Positions 25,446-28,408 of a stretch of 28,408 bases of DNA are shown here, piece after piece. The stretch spans positions 1-28,408 of the forward strand of contig JBGQJK010000010.1 in NCBI GenBank assembly GCA_041499035.1. Direction: 5' to 3'. How positions within the stretch are numbered: position 1 is the stretch's first letter; every line of letters begins with the position of its first letter. The notes under the pieces are model-generated. The model saw only the letters and a list, made by a program, of their open reading frames with translations, had not been told where the DNA came from and ran no database searches. The stretch comes from DATFUL01 sp041499035 (GTDB taxonomy: Bacteria; Patescibacteriota; Microgenomatia; UBA8517). A program made the translations under genes and the position numbers.

Positions 25446-27407
25446 ATGCAAAAACTATTTCTAAGTTTGGAAAAATATACTATTTATGCCCTCCTCGTAC
25501 TTTACCCGGTTTTTGTTCTGTCCAGTTTTAATAATCCGTACGCGGTTCCTAAAGAAATACTTTTGGTGGGCGCAACCTCCCTCGCTCTACTCTTTTGGGT
25601 TGCCCGAACCATAACCTCCGGCTCTTTTAGTTTCAAAATCGGCAAGTTTGATTTAGCGGTATTTCTTGTTATGCTTTCTTACGTAGTTTCAACAATCTTC
25701 CGGACTCAAAATAAAGCCGAAGCTTTCTTTCTCCCGGGTACTACCACTTTCCTTCTGGCCTCGGCAGTTTTGTACTATTTGATCAATCAGCTGGACAAGA
25801 GGAGTAAAAGCGGAGTTATATATTCACTTCTTCTCTCCTCTGTCCTCCTCTCCGTTTCAATTCTCTTCACCGAAGTTGGTTTTTGGACAAAGATCCCCCA
25901 GCTTCCGGCTTTTGTTAAGGACCCCGGCTTTAATGCATTCGGAAGCAACCTGCCTGCATTAATCTACATGATTTCTACTTTTATTCTTTCTTTTACACTT
26001 ATCTTTAAGGAAAACGACGCGATTAGAAAGCTGTTTATAGGAGTATCTGCGGCGGTAATCCTCCTTGGCGGAATAATATTGGCTAAAAATGCACTTCCGG
26101 GCAAGTCCCAGGCGATACAGCTGGCTGATTTCCAAACTTCCTGGGCAGTCGGCATTGAAACCCTTAAACAAAGTCCGATACTTGGGATCGGTCCCGGTAA
26201 TTACTTAACTGCTTTTAATATGTTTAGGCCCACCTCCTACAACCAGACGCCCTTATGGCTGGTAAGATTTACAACCGCCCGCAATTTTTATCTTACGACT
26301 CTGACCGAAACCGGATTTATCGGCCTTTTTGCTTTTGCAGTGCTTTTTATAGCCATATATAGAGTCCTCCGGAATGGACTGAGATTTAGCATCGAGGGAG
26401 CACAAGTAGTCTCATTAATCGAAAAGTTGTCTCTTACTTCCCTACTCGTCCTGTTCTTTTTATTCCCGGCTACCCCGAACATTGTAACCCTGCTTTTTGT
26501 GTTTTTGGCGCTCCTGAGTAGTTCCGAGGAGAAATCGGTGAATATGGTTACATCCTCCAAAGCTGCAGGAGTTTTAATTAGCCTGCCAGTTGTAATCGGC
26601 GTCGTTCTCCTTGGCTATTTTGGACTTAAAGCAATCCGGGCAGAATCCATGTTCCAGCAGGCAATTCTGGCGATTGCGGATAACAATGCTCAGACAACAT
26701 ATAACAATATGCAGTCGGCAATTACCGAATATAATAGGGTTGACAGGTACCACGCTTCCCTTGCCCAGGTGGATATGGCTCTGGCCACTTCAATTGCCAA
26801 CAAAAAGAATATAACCGATGCCGATAAAACTACGGTTACCCAGCTGGTTCAGCAGGCAATTAACGAAGGTAAAGCGACTGTAGCCCTTAACCCCCAAAGA
26901 TCGGGCAACTGGGAAGTTCTGGCACAAATTTATAGGAGCATTATGCCTTTTGCCCAGGGGGCCGATCAGTTTGCCATCCAAACCTACACTCAGGCAGTGG
27001 CTCTTGACCCGACCAACCCCAACCTTCGGATTGCCTTGGGCGGCGTTTATTACGCCCTGGGGAATTTTGATAACGCTATTGATGCCTTTAAACTTGCTGC
27101 CCTGGCCAAGCCGGATCTTGCCAACGCGCATTATAACTTGGCCATCGCCTACCGCGAAAAAAAGGAATATGACAACGCAATAACGGAAATGAATAATGTC
27201 CTGGCCCTCGTTGACAAGAAATCACAGGATTATACCCTGGCCCAGAACGTCCTGGCCGACTTGCAAAAGAATAAACCCTCCTCCGCTAAGGTTACGGATG
27301 GGCAAAGCCCGCAGTTGACACCCCCTCAACCCGTTCCTGCATCCAACATCAAGCCTCCCATCACACTTCCCAAGGAAGCTACCCCACCGGCTGCTACAAA
27401 ACAGTAA
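25446..27407 (+). CDS. O-antigen ligase/Wzy-like membrane protein with C-terminal TPRs
   Basis: 653 residues. About ten membrane helices (near 13-29, 38-56, 68-85, 98-113, 123-143, 168-187, 196-213, 287-306, 328-358 and 372-395). The signature of the O-antigen ligase/polymerase (Wzy_C) family is visible in the extracytoplasmic loop: SPILGIGPGNYL (243-254), then a spacer and FTTARNFYLTTLTETGFIGL (275-294). The C-terminal 250 residues hold TPR-like helical repeats, clearest at about 525-590 (ALGGVYYALGNFDNAIDAFK; AHYNLAIAYREKKEYDNAIT), and a Pro-rich tail. Family members join or polymerise lipid-linked glycans outside the membrane, and related enzymes glycosylate pilins and surface proteins. 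Its position after two huge Asn/Thr/Ser-rich secreted proteins suggests it may glycosylate them or build the glycan they bind; this is inference. It has its own promoter. The ATG at 25446 is the only sensible start. Confidence 0.88.
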   Translation: MQKLFLSLEKYTIYALLVLYPVFVLSSFNNPYAVPKEILLVGATSLALLFWVARTITSGSFSFKIGKFDLAVFLVMLSYVVSTIFRTQNKAEAFFLPGTTTFLLASAVLYYLINQLDKRSKSGVIYSLLLSSVLLSVSILFTEVGFWTKIPQLPAFVKDPGFNAFGSNLPALIYMISTFILSFTLIFKENDAIRKLFIGVSAAVILLGGIILAKNALPGKSQAIQLADFQTSWAVGIETLKQSPILGIGPGNYLTAFNMFRPTSYNQTPLWLVRFTTARNFYLTTLTETGFIGLFAFAVLFIAIYRVLRNGLRFSIEGAQVVSLIEKLSLTSLLVLFFLFPATPNIVTLLFVFLALLSSSEEKSVNMVTSSKAAGVLISLPVVIGVVLLGYFGLKAIRAESMFQQAILAIADNNAQTTYNNMQSAITEYNRVDRYHASLAQVDMALATSIANKKNITDADKTTVTQLVQQAINEGKATVALNPQRSGNWEVLAQIYRSIMPFAQGADQFAIQTYTQAVALDPTNPNLRIALGGVYYALGNFDNAIDAFKLAALAKPDLANAHYNLAIAYREKKEYDNAITEMNNVLALVDKKSQDYTLAQNVLADLQKNKPSSAKVTDGQSPQLTPPQPVPASNIKPPITLPKEATPPAATKQ

Positions 27408-27461
27408 AGTTGTTGACACAATTTCTCTATTAAAAGCGTATTTTGATATTAGAAGTTTTAG

Positions 27462-27489
27462 TTGACGGGAAGACAAAAAGAATTATAAA
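27462..27489 (+). promoter_or_regulatory. Promoter of the 50-aa zinc-ribbon gene
   Basis: TTGACG (27462-27467), 16-nt spacer, TATAAA (27484-27489), 7 nt to the ATG at 27497. Five of six matches in both boxes. The predicted transcript starts at or beside the start codon. This supports the ATG over a TTG start at 27443. Confidence 0.6.
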
Positions 27490-27496
27490 TAGAGTT

Positions 27497-27649
27497 ATGT
27501 CATTAATCCAAAGGTGTGATGTATGCAAAAAGATAGTTAAAAATCGTGGCTATCACGTTGGAGGGCGCGATCTTTTTGACTATTGCGAAAACTGTTGGCT
27601 AGACAAGAAAAATTGGCTAAAGATCCATAAAAAAGTAGCCTCAGTCTGA
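27497..27649 (+). CDS. 50-aa zinc-ribbon-like hypothetical protein
   Basis: A tiny basic protein, MSLIQRCDVCKKIVKNRG followed by YHVGGRDLFDYCENCWLD and a Lys-rich tail. Two CxxC knuckles (CDVC and CENC) about 20 residues apart are the pattern of a small zinc ribbon, often used for nucleic-acid or protein binding. I recognise no specific family. A longer frame starts from a TTG at 27443, but the shorter start is preferred because a good promoter places transcription right at the ATG. Downstream is about 290 bp of structured non-coding DNA. Confidence 0.6.
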   Translation: MSLIQRCDVCKKIVKNRGYHVGGRDLFDYCENCWLDKKNWLKIHKKVASV

Positions 27650-27700
27650 TTTTTCCTTATCCACAAAGGCATTCTTTTTCTTTTCTTGTAAATACATATC

Positions 27701-27728
27701 TTACTTTCTTACTTCTCTAAGAAAGTAA
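27701..27728. repeat. Perfect 11-bp inverted repeat
   Basis: TTACTTTCTTA (27701-27711) and TAAGAAAGTAA (27718-27728) around CTTCTC, followed by CCAAAGAAAG, which repeats the AAGAAAG core. Confidence 0.6.
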
Positions 27729-27777
27729 CCAAAGAAAGAGCCCGCTACAACTTAGGTTTAGCCAATCACTTCAGTCG

Positions 27778-27838
27778 TTCATTTATGCAAAAGATTGCTA
27801 CTTTGTCAAGCAAGTGCTGCTTTTGCTTCTTAAATGAA
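27778..27838. repeat. Long imperfect hairpin, 61 bp
   Basis: Outer arms TTCATTTA (27778-27785) / TAAATGAA (27831-27838) and inner arms GCAAAAG (27787-27793) / CTTTTGC (27820-27826), separated by one unpaired base on one side and four on the other; the 26-nt apex has further partial pairing. Confidence 0.55.
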
Positions 27839-27855
27839 TTCTCTCCTTCCACTCC

Positions 27856-27885
27856 AGTCTAAAAAGTTGACGCGGATTTTAGACT
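27856..27885. repeat. 9-bp inverted repeat, possible terminator
   Basis: AGTCTAAAA (27856-27864) / TTTTAGACT (27877-27885) with a 12-nt loop that contains TTGACG. AAAAA follows on the plus strand, which is TTTTT upstream on the minus strand. Confidence 0.4.
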
Positions 27886-27940
27886 AAAAAACTTGAGGCT
27901 GCAAAAGTTTGGGGAAAGTTATCCTTCTTCAATATTATAA

Positions 27941-28408
27941 TTAAGCATTTTCCAATTCCAGGTTAGTCTTCTGGTTATTTTCTTTTATAAAATCAACAAT
28001 TATAGATAGGTAGGCATCTATTTCCCCTTTCAGGTCTTCAGTAAATTTTGTTTTAACATCATCTTCCAACTCTTTATTATCTTTTTCGGTCGGAAACATT
28101 TTAGTTACTGACATTCTTGTTTTACCGTCTGCCTGAAAAATGGTAGCTTTCACCGCACGGGGACTTTTTTCGTGAGCTATTTTCTGATCTCTATAATCAG
28201 AAATATGTGTTTTTAACTTTGAAATCATTTCGGGCAATTCTTGATTTATAACCAACTTCTTTACGCTTATATATTCTTGGAAGTTTTTTGCAAGATCGTC
28301 ATGTGAGTCCAATGGCATTTTCCTAACCTGACCAGAATAGAATTCAATCGCATGAGCAACTTTATCAAGTAATATTTTTGCAAATAAGTAAAAGCTTTCA
28401 ATCTCTAA
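27941..28408 (-). CDS. C-terminal part of an unidentified alpha-helical protein, possibly HEPN-like; cut by the right edge
   Basis: The minus-strand frame is open from the right edge to a TAA at 27941-27943, giving 155 visible residues. An internal ATG at 28318 exists, but the frame continues upstream with good protein-like sequence (LEIESFYLFAKILLDKVAHA and onward), so the gene almost certainly starts beyond the window. The protein looks mostly helical and charged. The segment DYRDQKIAHEKS contains R-x5-H, the spacing of the RNase motif in HEPN-domain proteins such as AbiU2-like ones, preceded by a helix as expected. That family hint rests on one motif only. It ends NLELENA. Not assigned a function. 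Confidence 0.65.
   Translation of the reverse strand, partial: LEIESFYLFAKILLDKVAHAIEFYSGQVRKMPLDSHDDLAKNFQEYISVKKLVINQELPEMISKLKTHISDYRDQKIAHEKSPRAVKATIFQADGKTRMSVTKMFPTEKDNKELEDDVKTKFTEDLKGEIDAYLSIIVDFIKENNQKTNLELENA

Larger units (their letters stand above)
27650..27940. other. Structured non-coding region with three inverted repeats
   Basis: No credible ORF over 30 codons is seen. The region contains three separate inverted repeats (27701-27728, 27778-27838 and 27856-27885, listed individually), joined by short linkers, between a forward gene and a convergent gene. It could be a terminator cluster, a small RNA or a short non-autonomous repeat element. Confidence 0.5.

Overview
The window reads as part of a small-genome bacterium of the Patescibacteria/CPR, most likely a Microgenomates-type lineage. 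This is an inference from gene content and style: a six-LamG secreted protein, a solitary short GIY-YIG protein, a DUF1003 protein, aminoacyl-tRNA synthetases next to a compact comEA/comEC locus, a nearly 3000-residue tail-fibre-like surface protein, and a Wzy-like membrane protein with TPRs. TGA is used as a normal stop (comEC, the metallo-beta-lactamase gene, the 50-aa zinc-ribbon gene), so the Gracilibacteria TGA=Gly code does not apply. I see no rRNA, tRNA, CRISPR array or classical transposase.

Layout. Bases 1-5264 (+): a possible end of an upstream gene, the LamG protein, a GIY-YIG protein whose last codons repeat those of the LamG gene, and a DUF1003 protein. Bases 5265-7837 (mostly -): a small membrane protein, a decayed copy of the argS 3' end, a 99-aa Cys/His-rich gene and argS. 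Bases 7838-8164: two divergent promoters and a 73-aa gene. Bases 8167-13107 (-): leuS-comEA-comEC-metallo-beta-lactamase, tightly packed or overlapping, a tRNA-charging and DNA-uptake operon. Bases 13108-13683: a long AT-rich intergenic stretch with a promoter. Bases 13684-27407 (+): the surface cluster, made of integrase-type core-binding domains, a giant fibre (14206-23112), a secreted Ig-like protein and a Wzy/O-antigen-ligase-like protein with TPRs. Bases 27408-28408: a 50-aa zinc-ribbon gene, a structured intergenic region and the 3' part of an unidentified gene running off the right edge.

Most interesting points. (1) The surface cluster encodes an unusual architecture: integrase core-binding (SAM-like) domains without any catalytic domain, then a transmembrane helix, then about 2850 residues of tail-fibre-like repeats; an in-frame TAA splits the second core-binding domain. 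(2) argS is followed by a roughly 310-bp insert carrying a small gene and then by a diverged duplicate of its own last 17 codons; the LamG/GIY-YIG pair shows a similar but weaker pattern. Both look like insertions at the 3' end of a host gene. (3) No gene has a convincing Shine-Dalgarno sequence, and several have a -10 hexamer 5-10 nt before the start codon, which suggests leaderless transcripts. (4) LeuRS has replaced key residues of the threonine-rich editing motif.

All assignments come from reading the translations by eye; no database search was done.
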